Both the position numbers and the translations under genes were made by a program. Below the pieces are notes generated by a model, which ran no database searches, was not told the origin of the DNA, and saw only the letters and a program-made list of their open reading frames with translations. From assembly GCA_024405895.1 (NCBI GenBank), contig JAKSNW010000008.1, positions 1 to 64,000 on the forward strand: a DNA stretch of 64,000 nt, read 5' to 3'. Within the stretch, counting starts at the first letter, position 1. Every line of letters begins with the position of its first letter. Shown here in pieces: positions 44,009 to 52,059 of the stretch. This DNA comes from Paludibacteraceae bacterium (lineage in GTDB: Bacteria > Bacteroidota > Bacteroidia > Bacteroidales > Paludibacteraceae).

Positions 44009-45772
44009 CTACTCAGAGTAACGCATATCACGCACAATCATCTGCATCGATTCGGATGATTTGCTGTCGTGACGTGCTGTTGGGTGCGTGTTTTCTTCCA
44101 ATGTATAGCAAATGTCCACGGGGTGAAGGTCTTTCATCTTGTCATGGAATTTTCCATGATGGAAGGCAATGCCAGACATCGAATACTGTTTGGTTGCATC
44201 GCAAACCTCTACTTTAAGATGAGGCGGCTCTTGCTCGCTTTCTGCCACTCTGCCGACTCGTCTGGTTCCGCCGTGGTCAATCAGTCCTTTTGTGCAGAAA
44301 ACTGGGTTCGTGTTGCCAGGACCGAATGGCGCAAACTGTTTCAGCAGTCTGAAGAATTTGCCATTGAAACTACTGAAACTCATCTCGGCATCAATCTCGA
44401 TTTGTGGCGTCATCTGCGCCTCTGTAATATTCTTGGAGACATATGCCTCGAATTTCTCGGTAAATTCCTTGAGGTTTTCTTCTTTCAGTGAGAGACCAGC
44501 TGCATAAAGGTGGCCGCCAAAATTCTCAAGTAAATCACGACAGCTCTCGATGGCAGCGTAGAGGTCAAAACCCTGAACAGAACGTGCTGAACCGCTAAGT
44601 AACCCATTGGTTGAACGTGTCAGTACGATTGTTGGGCGATAGTACTCTTCTGCAAGGCGAGATGCAACGATGCCAACAATACCCTTAGACCATTCCTCAC
44701 CATAAACTACGATGGATTTCTTGGTTGTGAAATTCGGGTCTTTCTTAATCAACTCGATAGCTTCTTGGGTCGTGTCGTTGTCTACTTCACGGCGTTCTTC
44801 GTTGTATGAGTCGATGTTTTTGCTTAGACTTTCGGTCTCCTCAGGGTTGTTTGAAACCAGCAGTTTCACTACCTCTTCACCGCTGTAGAGTCGTCCGGAT
44901 GCGTTGATACGTGGTCCGATTTTGAACACAATATCATTCATTGTAACATTGTGTCCGTCGAGTTTACAAACGCTTAAAATGCTCTTCAAACCTTGACTTG
45001 GGTTGGCGTTCAGTTGTCTCAAACCATAATAGGCGAGAACGCGGTTTTCGCCGGTGATGGGTACAATGTCTGACGCAATACTTACGGCAAGAAGATCCAG
45101 ACAATTCTTGAGGTCTGTGAAATCCAGTAAGTTGCGTTGCAAGAAACCCTGCATCAGTTTGAAGCCTACGCCACAACCAGACAATTCCTTGTAAGGGTAT
45201 GGGTCGTCAGAGCGTTTAGAGTCGAGCACAGCCACAGCTTCCGGCAACCTGTCGTCGGTTGTGTGGTGGTCGCAGATAATGAAATCGATGCCGTAGCTTT
45301 TGGCTAACGCCACCTTCTCTACGGCCTTAATGCCGCAGTCAAGCGCGATAATCAACTTGTAGCCGTTGTCGCGCGCATGTTCCACTCCCTTGCGGGAGAT
45401 GCCGTATCCTTCGGTGTATCGGTCGGGGATATAGTAACCGATGTCAGAAGTATACTTCTTTAAAATTCTGTAAACCAAGGCTACAGCCGTTGTTCCGTCA
45501 ACATCGTAGTCTCCATAGATGAGTATCCGTTCCTTGTTGGCCAATGCTTGTTCAATCCTCATTACCGCCTTATCCATATCTTTCATAAGGAAAGGGTCGT
45601 GCAGATGATTGATTTTTGGTCTAAAGAATTGACGGGCTTCATCAAAGGAGGTTACTCCGCGCTGAACAAGCAGTTGGGCGAGCACGGGGTCAATATCCAG
45701 CTGCTCAGCCAGGAGGCGACTTTTGGTCAGCTCCTCTGCACTTGGTGCGTTGAAAATCCATTGATTTGTCAT
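44009..45772 (-). CDS. recJ: Single-stranded-DNA-specific exonuclease RecJ
   Basis: A 587-residue DHH-family nuclease degrading ssDNA 5'-3' in recombination and repair. The DHH motifs are in order: ILIYGDYDVDGTTAVALVYR (about 80-100), LDCGIKAVEK, IICDHHTTDDRLP, and the CGVGFKLMQ segment; DHHA1 has FGGHLYAAGLSL near residues 415-430, and a C-terminal OB-like domain closes the protein. Length is normal. It stands alone, convergent with rplQ, with its own terminator. A possible -7 element (TATATTTG, minus, 45961-45968) is about 190 bp upstream, so the promoter is uncertain. Confidence 0.95.
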   Translation of the reverse strand: MTNQWIFNAPSAEELTKSRLLAEQLDIDPVLAQLLVQRGVTSFDEARQFFRPKINHLHDPFLMKDMDKAVMRIEQALANKERILIYGDYDVDGTTAVALVYRILKKYTSDIGYYIPDRYTEGYGISRKGVEHARDNGYKLIIALDCGIKAVEKVALAKSYGIDFIICDHHTTDDRLPEAVAVLDSKRSDDPYPYKELSGCGVGFKLMQGFLQRNLLDFTDLKNCLDLLAVSIASDIVPITGENRVLAYYGLRQLNANPSQGLKSILSVCKLDGHNVTMNDIVFKIGPRINASGRLYSGEEVVKLLVSNNPEETESLSKNIDSYNEERREVDNDTTQEAIELIKKDPNFTTKKSIVVYGEEWSKGIVGIVASRLAEEYYRPTIVLTRSTNGLLSGSARSVQGFDLYAAIESCRDLLENFGGHLYAAGLSLKEENLKEFTEKFEAYVSKNITEAQMTPQIEIDAEMSFSSFNGKFFRLLKQFAPFGPGNTNPVFCTKGLIDHGGTRRVGRVAESEQEPPHLKVEVCDATKQYSMSGIAFHHGKFHDKMKDLHPVDICYTLEENTHPTARHDSKSSESMQMIVRDMRYSE

Positions 45773-46104
45773 GTATGTAATTTTTATTTTTTTTCATAAG
45801 TAAGTGTGTTGTTGCCTGGCATTTCGCCTTGGCAAGCATATATATAGTGTGTTTGGCGTCGGTTTGGGCCGCGCCTATGATTATGGGGTGTGACTAACCG
45901 TTTCATTAGCAAATTGTTATTTGCGCAATGAAACTATTTACCCTAAATTATTGTCAACTGCAAATATAATAATAATTTGTAGTAAAAGTCTCTGTTGTCG
46001 GATTTATTTTCTAATTTTGCAAATGAAGAAAGAAAAATATTTGCCACCATGGTAAAAGTCCTTTGATTGTGGTGTGCAATGAACCCCAAAACCAACGCAT
46101 TTCT
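45773..46104. other. Divergent intergenic region recJ / GlcNAc kinase-like
   Basis: It holds a plus-strand -7 element (46012-46019) for the kinase gene and a possible minus-strand one (45961-45968) for recJ. A small hairpin TTGCC/GGCAA lies at about 45814-45837. No gene is visible. Confidence 0.5.
46012..46019 (+). promoter_or_regulatory. -7 element (TAATTTTG)
   Basis: Match to TAnnTTTG, about 85 bases upstream of the ATG at 46105; no good TTG at the expected distance. Confidence 0.45.
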
Positions 46105-46944
46105 ATGGTACTTATTGCAGATAGTGGCTCTACTAAAACCGATTGGCTCTTGCTCGAGGGTGAGACCGTGATGGCGCAGTCGCAAACCATTGGGCTCAAT
46201 CCGGTCTTCCTGGCTCCAGAGCAGATTCTTGAAAATCTCCGTCCATTGTTCCCGCAATGGCAGTCGGCTGTTCAGTCGGTCTATTTCTACGGTGCGGGAT
46301 GCATCCCGGCGAAAATTGAGGGCATGTGCCGAGTGCTAAGTCAGGTATTTACAGAAGCCAATGTAGAAGTTGCGTCGGATCTTCTTGGGGCTGCACGGGC
46401 TGCATGCGGACGTGAACGTGGCATTGCCTGCATACTTGGAACAGGCTCCAATTCTTGCCTCTATGACGGAAATGCCATCCTTTCCAATGTCTCTCCGCTT
46501 GGATTTATCCTTGGAGATGAGGGTAGTGGAGCTGTTCTTGGCAGATTGCTTGTGGCTGATTATCTGAAACACCAGATGCCGGAGGTCCTGCGTGAGGACT
46601 TCGCGGCACGTTATAAAATCGTACCTTCTGAGGTCATTGAGCGTGTCTATCGTCAGTCTGCTCCGAACCGCTATCTTGCAAATTTTGCCCGTTTTATAGC
46701 CTATCATCTTGACAACGAATATATCCAGAATCTTGTGGACACGCAGTTTATGTTGTTCTTTACTCGAAATGTAATGCAATATGAGGGTTGTCGTGAACTT
46801 CCGGTCTCTTTTGTCGGCTCTGTGGCTTACTATTTGAAGGACAACTTGATGCGTGTGGCTTCTGGTTTGGGTTTTACCGTTGGAAATATCATACAGTCGC
46901 CAATAGAAGGCTTGCGCCGTTTTCATGCGGCTAACTCCCGATAA
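46105..46944 (+). CDS. BadF/BadG-family N-acetylglucosamine kinase-like protein
   Basis: A protein of about 279 residues with the ASKHA sugar-kinase fold. DSGSTKTDWLLLEG at the N-terminus is the phosphate 1 motif, LGTGSNSCLYDG the phosphate 2 region, and GFILGDEGSGAVLGR the glycine-rich segment of the N-acetylglucosamine kinase branch of the BadF/BadG/BcrA family. It probably phosphorylates an amino sugar such as GlcNAc from peptidoglycan or glycans; specificity is not proven. I start it at ATG 46105, where the conserved motif begins, not at 46063. A menG/ubiE promoter follows its stop. Confidence 0.85.
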   Translation: MVLIADSGSTKTDWLLLEGETVMAQSQTIGLNPVFLAPEQILENLRPLFPQWQSAVQSVYFYGAGCIPAKIEGMCRVLSQVFTEANVEVASDLLGAARAACGRERGIACILGTGSNSCLYDGNAILSNVSPLGFILGDEGSGAVLGRLLVADYLKHQMPEVLREDFAARYKIVPSEVIERVYRQSAPNRYLANFARFIAYHLDNEYIQNLVDTQFMLFFTRNVMQYEGCRELPVSFVGSVAYYLKDNLMRVASGLGFTVGNIIQSPIEGLRRFHAANSR

Positions 46945-46960
46945 TTCAAGGAAAAAACGT

Positions 46961-46968
46961 TACCTTTG
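46961..46968 (+). promoter_or_regulatory. -7 element of the menG/ubiE-menA operon
   Basis: TACCTTTG, ending 32 bases before the ATG at 47001. Confidence 0.55.
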
Positions 46969-47000
46969 TGCCTTGTTCGTTCCATACACAACAATAGACT

Positions 47001-47687
47001 ATGGCAAAAGGTATAGCAAATCTATTCAACTCTATAGCAGGTGATTATGACAAACTTAATCACCTCTTCTCCCTTAATATCGATAAACTTTGGCGTAAGC
47101 GTTCGCTGAAAAATCATCTCTCCAATGCCACCGAGCATGTCTTGGACGTGGCTTGTGGCACTGGCGACTTCTCTATTCAGCTGGTCAAGATGGGTGCGCA
47201 ACGTGTTACTGGTGCCGATGTCTCAGAAGGCATGATGGCAGAAGGACGTAAGAAAGTGGAGGCGTTGGGTTTGTCTGACCGCATCGTTTTGGAATATGGC
47301 GACTGCGCAGAAATGAAATACGACTCCAATACCTTCGACCTTTGTACCTGTGCATTTGGTGTTCGCAACTTTGCTGAGCGCGCCAAGGGCTTGAAGGAAA
47401 TGCATCGTGTCTTGAAACCAGGTGCAGAAGTGCTGATTCTGGAGTTCTCGCAACCTGCTCATTTCCCAATGAAGCAACTCTACCGTTTCTATTTCAAGAA
47501 GATTATGCCTACCGTTGGCGGTTGGATTTCAGGCAACAAGGCTGCCTACGAATATCTTCCTAACAGTGTCTATGCATTTCCTCAAGGCGAGGACTTCATG
47601 AATGAATTGCGTGAAGCCGGCTTTACCAATGTTCATCAGCACCGTTTCACCTTTGGCATTGCCACAGTTTATTACGGCACTAAATAA
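47001..47687 (+). CDS. ubiE: Demethylmenaquinone methyltransferase
   Basis: A 228-residue SAM-dependent C-methyltransferase for the last step of menaquinone synthesis (also called MenG). Motif I is DVACGTGDFS (residues about 46-55), followed by TGADVSEGMM, and the UbiE signature AFGVRNFAERAKGLKEMHRVLKPGAEVLILEFSQP. Partner gene menA starts 7 bp after the stop, so the two late menaquinone genes form an operon. In an anaerobe without ubiquinone the menaquinone role applies. Confidence 0.93.
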   Translation: MAKGIANLFNSIAGDYDKLNHLFSLNIDKLWRKRSLKNHLSNATEHVLDVACGTGDFSIQLVKMGAQRVTGADVSEGMMAEGRKKVEALGLSDRIVLEYGDCAEMKYDSNTFDLCTCAFGVRNFAERAKGLKEMHRVLKPGAEVLILEFSQPAHFPMKQLYRFYFKKIMPTVGGWISGNKAAYEYLPNSVYAFPQGEDFMNELREAGFTNVHQHRFTFGIATVYYGTK

Positions 47688-47694
47688 TTCTGCA

Positions 47695-48561
47695 ATGAAT
47701 ATCAAACCCTATATCACAAGTCTGCGACTGCGTACCCTGCCACTCTCCGTGGCTGGTGTGGTTTTAGGTGCGGCTATCGCTCCAACAGCAATTCGCTGGG
47801 GTGTCTTTGCTCTTACCGTAATCACTACGCTCTGCCTTCAGATTATTACCAATCTTGCCAACGAGATGGGCGATGCGCAGAAGGGAACTGACGAGACACA
47901 AAGCGGACGCGCTCAGTATTCCTTGCAATCAGGTGCCATCACCATGAAGCAGATGCAGCGCTATCTTACTGCCTATGTCATTGCTTCTATGGCATTTGGT
48001 ACATGGCTTATCGTTGAAACATTCGGCACGCTGTTTTGTACCCAGAGTTACATCTTCCTTGCTCTCGGTGCACTGGCAATTGCGGCTGCCATTAAATATA
48101 CACTCGGCAAGCATGCTTACGGCTATCATGGATTAGGCGACCTCGGTGTCTTTCTTTTCTTCGGCTTACTTGGCGTTTTAGGTAGCTGCTACATGCAATG
48201 TCAGATGGTCACCTGGCAGTCCGTTGTGGCTGCTGTTGCCATAGCTTTGCCTATCGTAGCAGTGCTCAATCTTAATAATATACGTGACATGGCGGGTGAT
48301 CTTGAACACCATAAAATCACTTTTGCTTCCAAACTTGGCCTGAAGGGAGCGCGAGTTTACCAATCGTTGCTTGTGCTTTTACCGTTCGTGCTTTTCCCTT
48401 TGGCTGGTTGCTGGTGGTTGTTGCTGTTTCTCCCGCTGTTTGTCTATCACGTCTATTTCGTATGGACACGCGAAGGCTCAGCACTTGATGCCCACATGAA
48501 AGTGTTGTCGCTCTCTACGTTGGCAATGGCTCTCGTTCAGTTTATCATTAGCCTTTTTTAG
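47695..48561 (+). CDS. menA: 1,4-dihydroxy-2-naphthoate polyprenyltransferase
   Basis: A 288-residue UbiA-family membrane enzyme with about eight helices that prenylates DHNA. The two polyprenyl-diphosphate sites are seen as LANEMGDAQKGTD (near residue 60) and NLNNIRDMAGDLEHHKITFASKLG (near 190). The frame is open upstream into ubiE, but MNIKPYITSLRLRTLPLS at 47695 is the natural start. Product feeds UbiE/MenG, the gene before it. Confidence 0.92.
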   Translation: MNIKPYITSLRLRTLPLSVAGVVLGAAIAPTAIRWGVFALTVITTLCLQIITNLANEMGDAQKGTDETQSGRAQYSLQSGAITMKQMQRYLTAYVIASMAFGTWLIVETFGTLFCTQSYIFLALGALAIAAAIKYTLGKHAYGYHGLGDLGVFLFFGLLGVLGSCYMQCQMVTWQSVVAAVAIALPIVAVLNLNNIRDMAGDLEHHKITFASKLGLKGARVYQSLLVLLPFVLFPLAGCWWLLLFLPLFVYHVYFVWTREGSALDAHMKVLSLSTLAMALVQFIISLF

Positions 48562-48593
48562 GGTAGGCTGGCTTGATAAAATACCCAAATATA

Positions 48594-48617
48594 GGGATTG
48601 ACTTTATGTAAAATCCC
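48594..48617. promoter_or_regulatory. Inverted repeat over the feoAB promoter
   Basis: GGGATT (48594-48599) and AATCCC (48612-48617), spaced by 12 bases, overlap the -33 element and the spacer. A metal-responsive repressor site is possible; it does not look like a classical Fur box. Confidence 0.3.
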
Positions 48618-48628
48618 CGTTAATTTTG
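48598..48628 (+). promoter_or_regulatory. feoAB promoter placed for leaderless transcription
   Basis: TTG (48598-48600), exactly 20 bases, TAATTTTG (48621-48628). Only four bases separate the -7 element from the ATG at 48633, so the transcript should start at the start codon. Confidence 0.7.
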
Positions 48629-48632
48629 CGGT

Positions 48633-51053
48633 ATGAACAAAGATAGAAAAATAGAAGAATTGGAAAATTCAAATACGCAATATCTCGACGAACCTCGTTT
48701 GCTCCTTTCAGAAATGAAAGAACATACGCGGTGTATGATTCTTAAGGTTCATGGTCATGGTGGATTCCGCCATCGTATCATGGAGCTCGGCTTCGTGCGT
48801 GGCGAGATTGTCGATGTGGTCAAGAACGCACCGTTGCTCGACCCTGTGGAATATCGTATCATGGGTAGCCACGTCTCACTCCGTCGTAGTGAGGCTGCCA
48901 ATATCGAAGTCGTTTCCTTGGAGGCTGATGCTCACCCAGATAATCCGTTCAACGGCACCATTGAGGAGCACGTGACCCATGAAGTGGAGGAGCGTGGCAA
49001 ACAGATAACCGTGGCTTTAGTGGGCAACCCTAACTGCGGCAAGACTTCATTCTTCAACTTTGCCACAGGTTTACGTGAGAAAGTGGGCAACTACTCCGGT
49101 GTTACCGTTAGCAGCAAAACGGGCACATTCCATCACGAAGGCTATACCATCAACATGGTAGACCTGCCGGGCACCTATTCCCTTACAGAATATACTCCAG
49201 AGGAACTCTATGTGCGTGAGTTTCTTACGGAGCAAAAACCAGATATCGTCCTCAATGTCGTTGATGCCGGTAATCTGGAGCGCAATCTCTTCCTGACTAC
49301 ACAACTCATTGACCAGAACCCGTTGATGCTGATGGCGCTGAATATGTACGATGAGTTGCAGCGAAGTGGCTCACAGCTTGATATCCAGCAGCTTTCTGCA
49401 ATGCTCGGTTTCCCTATTGTGCCTACTGTTGCAAAGAATGGCACCGGAATCAACGATGTGTTAGGTGCTATTGTGAAACTCTATGAACATCAGCATCAAA
49501 TAACCAAGCACATTCATATCAACTATGGCGAAGATGTGGAGCGTTGTATTCGCCAGATTCGTACGCCACTCGATTTTCATGAAGCCACACTGGCTGCCTA
49601 TTGCAACCGTTACGCTGCATTGAAACTCCTGGAGGCTGATAAGAGTGTTACCGAGACTGTCTCGGCATTGCCTAACAGCGATGAGATTTTGCAGATAGCC
49701 AAACAATGTCGCGAACGACTTGAACATGAGTATCGTAATGATATTGCCACCATTATTTCAGATCTTAAATATGGCTTTATCCGAGGTGCTCTGAGTGAGA
49801 CATTCAAAAATGGCGATGACCAGAAAAAACAACTTGGCTATGCCCTCGACGTCGTGCTTACGAACCGTTGGCTCGGCATTCCTGTGTTGTTGCTGTTCAT
49901 GTGGCTGATGTTCCAGGCAACCTTCACTATCGGAGCATATCCGCAGCAATGGATTGAGATGGGCATCGAATGGCTCGCCAACCTCATTCACGGAATACTC
50001 CCTGCCGGCATGCTCAACGACCTCCTTACAGACGGCGTCATCTCCGGTGTGGGTGGTGTGTTGGTTTTCTTGCCGAACATCCTGATTCTCTTCTTCTTCA
50101 TCTCGTTGTTGGAGGATACGGGCTACATGGCACGTGCGGCTTTCATTATGGATAAGTTCATGCATAAAATTGGTCTGCATGGCAAATCGTTCATCCCGTA
50201 TATCATCGGCCTGGGTTGCGGTGTTCCTGCCATCATGGCAACACGCACACTTGAGAATCCTAAAGACAGAATCCTTACCATCCTTACCATACCGTTCATC
50301 TCCTGCTCGGCACGACTGCCGGTATATCTCCTTTTTGTAGGCGCATTCTTTCCAAAGAATCAGGGACTTGTACTGATGGGTATCTATCTCATAGGTGTGC
50401 TGGTGGCTATTGTGACCTCACTGATCATCAATAAGGTAGCATTCAAAAAGGCAACAGATCAATTCGTGATGGAATTGCCGCCATATCGTTTCCCTACATT
50501 ACGTAATACACTGATTCACATGTGGGATAAAAGCGTGATGTATCTGAAGAAAATGGGTACGGTGATTTTGTTGGCATCTGTGATAATCTGGGCGTTGGGT
50601 TATTTCCCTCACAGCACTGAGAACGTAACCAAACAGCAACAGGTAGAGCAGTCGTTTATCGGTCGGTTAGGCCATACCGTTGAACCTGTGGTTCGTCCGC
50701 TCGGTTTCGATTGGAAAATGGGCGTTAGCCTATGCACAGGTTTGGCAGCCAAAGAGATAATCGTTTCAACGATGGGCGTGCTTTATGGTGCAGATGACTC
50801 GGCAGAGGGTACCGTGGCGCTGGGTACGAAGCTGCATGAGGCTACCGATAGTATGGGAACTCCATTCTTTACCCCTCTTAAAGCCTTCTGTTTCTTGCTG
50901 TTCATTCTCCTGTATTTCCCGTGTATTGCTGCTATTACGGCCATTGGTAGGGAAGCAAATTGGAAGTGGGCTGCATTTACCGTTTGTTACACTACAATGC
51001 TTGCCTGGTTGATTACTTTCTTGGTATGGCAAGTGGGTAACTTGATAATATAA
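48633..51053 (+). CDS. feoB: Ferrous iron transporter FeoA-FeoB fusion
   Basis: An 806-residue inner-membrane Fe(II) importer. Residues about 22-95 are a FeoA SH3-like domain (LLLSEMKEHTRCMI ... HGGFRHRIMELGFVRGEIVDVV). The FeoB GTPase follows with G1 GNPNCGKT at residues 131-138, the VGNYSGVTVSSKTG switch I segment and G3 DLPGTYSL. A helical guanine-dissociation-inhibitor part leads to the membrane domain with two Gate motifs, including IGLGCGVPAIMATRTL and FISCSARLPVYLLF. Fusion of FeoA to FeoB is typical of Bacteroidota. It is followed by a FeoC-like Cys protein and a DUF4491 gene, likely one unit. Confidence 0.96.
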   Translation: MNKDRKIEELENSNTQYLDEPRLLLSEMKEHTRCMILKVHGHGGFRHRIMELGFVRGEIVDVVKNAPLLDPVEYRIMGSHVSLRRSEAANIEVVSLEADAHPDNPFNGTIEEHVTHEVEERGKQITVALVGNPNCGKTSFFNFATGLREKVGNYSGVTVSSKTGTFHHEGYTINMVDLPGTYSLTEYTPEELYVREFLTEQKPDIVLNVVDAGNLERNLFLTTQLIDQNPLMLMALNMYDELQRSGSQLDIQQLSAMLGFPIVPTVAKNGTGINDVLGAIVKLYEHQHQITKHIHINYGEDVERCIRQIRTPLDFHEATLAAYCNRYAALKLLEADKSVTETVSALPNSDEILQIAKQCRERLEHEYRNDIATIISDLKYGFIRGALSETFKNGDDQKKQLGYALDVVLTNRWLGIPVLLLFMWLMFQATFTIGAYPQQWIEMGIEWLANLIHGILPAGMLNDLLTDGVISGVGGVLVFLPNILILFFFISLLEDTGYMARAAFIMDKFMHKIGLHGKSFIPYIIGLGCGVPAIMATRTLENPKDRILTILTIPFISCSARLPVYLLFVGAFFPKNQGLVLMGIYLIGVLVAIVTSLIINKVAFKKATDQFVMELPPYRFPTLRNTLIHMWDKSVMYLKKMGTVILLASVIIWALGYFPHSTENVTKQQQVEQSFIGRLGHTVEPVVRPLGFDWKMGVSLCTGLAAKEIIVSTMGVLYGADDSAEGTVALGTKLHEATDSMGTPFFTPLKAFCFLLFILLYFPCIAAITAIGREANWKWAAFTVCYTTMLAWLITFLVWQVGNLII

Positions 51054-51059
51054 AACATT

Positions 51060-51218
51060 ATGTGGCAAGAAATTGTATCCTATATCATCGTGGCCATCGT
51101 GGTTCTCGTAATCATTTGTCGACAGATTAAACGTTTCCGTCGAACTGATGAGAACCAATGCGATACTTCTGCATGTAGCGCTTGCAAACTGAAGGATGCG
51201 TGTAATAAAAAACAATAG
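51060..51218 (+). CDS. FeoB-associated Cys-rich membrane protein
   Basis: A 52-residue protein too short for most gene finders. A single membrane helix (residues about 5-20, EIVSYIIVAIVVLVIIC) is followed by a basic stretch and a cysteine cluster C-x4-C-x2-C-x5-C (CDTSACSACKLKDAC). This layout matches the small Cys-rich proteins regularly encoded after feoB in Bacteroidota and Firmicutes, which may stabilise or sense redox or metal state at FeoB. It starts 6 bp after the feoB stop and ends just before the DUF4491 gene. Confidence 0.85.
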   Translation: MWQEIVSYIIVAIVVLVIICRQIKRFRRTDENQCDTSACSACKLKDACNKKQ

Positions 51219-51227
51219 ACTAATTCG

Positions 51228-51527
51228 ATGTATTTCAACGGAATTATTGTAGGTGCATGCACCTTTCTCATTATCGGACTCTTCCATCCTATCGTGATAA
51301 AAACGGAGTATTATTTTGGCGTACGCTGCTGGTGGGTGTTTCTGTTGCTGGGACTTGCTGCAATGGTGTGTTCGCTGCTTTGTGCCAACACCACTATTGC
51401 CACTATTCTTGGCGTGTTCTCATTTTCTTCGTTTTGGTCTATAAAAGAATTGTTTGAGCAGCGTGAACGCGTCAGAAAAGGTTGGTTCCCGGTCAATCCA
51501 AAGAGAAAGGACGATACCAACAAATAG
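51228..51527 (+). CDS. DUF4491 family membrane protein
   Basis: A 99-residue protein with three membrane helices (about 3-22, 30-50 and 53-72). FNGIIVGACTFLIIGLFHPIVIKTEYYFGVRCWWVFLL and SFWSIKELFEQRERVRKGWFPVNPKR are the DUF4491 hallmark. Function is unknown; it probably belongs to the feo transcript, 9 bp after the Cys-rich gene. The polar C-terminal tail is cytoplasmic by the positive-inside rule. Confidence 0.8.
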   Translation: MYFNGIIVGACTFLIIGLFHPIVIKTEYYFGVRCWWVFLLLGLAAMVCSLLCANTTIATILGVFSFSSFWSIKELFEQRERVRKGWFPVNPKRKDDTNK

Positions 51528-51585
51528 TGACTTGACCGATGATTTTTCACGAAAAATAGGTATTTTCTGTAAGTACAAATCACAC

Positions 51586-51593
51586 TAATTTTG
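51586..51593 (+). promoter_or_regulatory. Possible promoter of a small RNA
   Basis: TAATTTTG matches TAnnTTTG, in a gene-free stretch, reading plus. The -33 position is T-rich (near 51563) but not TTG. Confidence 0.45.
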
Positions 51594-51598
51594 CAACG

Positions 51599-51716
51599 TA
51601 AAAATATGGGAGCGTCCTGCTTGATTTTGCAGGATAACAATTTTCCTCATAATAGTTGTTATTAGTTTGTGAAAGAGCGTATTGCTGTAAAAGGCGTACG
51701 CTCTTGTTGTTTTGTG
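51599..51716 (+). ncRNA. Candidate small RNA with three stems
   Basis: Downstream of the -7 element at 51586-51593 lie three hairpins in tandem with no credible open frame: TCCTGC/GCAGGA (51615-51620 with 51629-51634), ATAACAA/TTGTTAT (51634-51640 with 51656-51662) and a terminator-like stem AAGAGCGTA/TACGCTCTT (51673-51681 with 51697-51705) followed by a T-rich tail. This is the architecture of a short stand-alone transcript of about 115 nt. It does not resemble SRP, tmRNA, RNase P or 6S RNA to my reading. The alternative is a long 3' end of the feo transcript. Confidence 0.4.
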
Positions 51717-51999
51717 TGGTATGATATGTTGTAGTTAGTGGCAGATTTGCGGTGTGAAACAAGGTGTGTGGTAAATGGAAACGGAATAACTTGGATTGGA
51801 AATTGTTGCTGTTGTTTGTGAGAATGTGTTTTGGGCATTGATTTTCCCTTCTGCAAAATGGTTTTGCTTGTTTCTGTGTGCAAAATTCTTGTTGATGAAT
51901 GGCTGAAATCTTTTGGACAAGATTATTTGCTGACGGTATTTTGTGCCTTGATTTTGTCTGGGAATTTTCTCTTTAGGTATTTTGCTGCCGTTGTTGGCA
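51717..51999. other. Gene-free stretch
   Basis: A T/G-rich region between the candidate small RNA and the hutH terminator. A 73-codon plus-strand frame (51831-52052) has no family resemblance and runs through the hutH terminator, so I do not call it. Confidence 0.5.
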
Positions 52000-52036
52000 A
52001 AACAAAAACGGACCACTCCGTTTGGAGCAGTCCGTT
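52000..52036 (-). terminator. Terminator of hutH
   Basis: On the minus strand AACGGAC-tg-CTCC pairs with GGAG-tg-GTCCGTT (plus 52036-52007), followed by TTTGTTT. It lies 24 bases past the hutH stop. Confidence 0.85.
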
Positions 52037-52059
52037 GATATGTTGCAAATAACTAAATC

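Noticed and set aside
51831..52052. Possible 73-codon plus-strand gene before hutH
   Set aside because: No family resemblance, and it runs through the hutH terminator hairpin.
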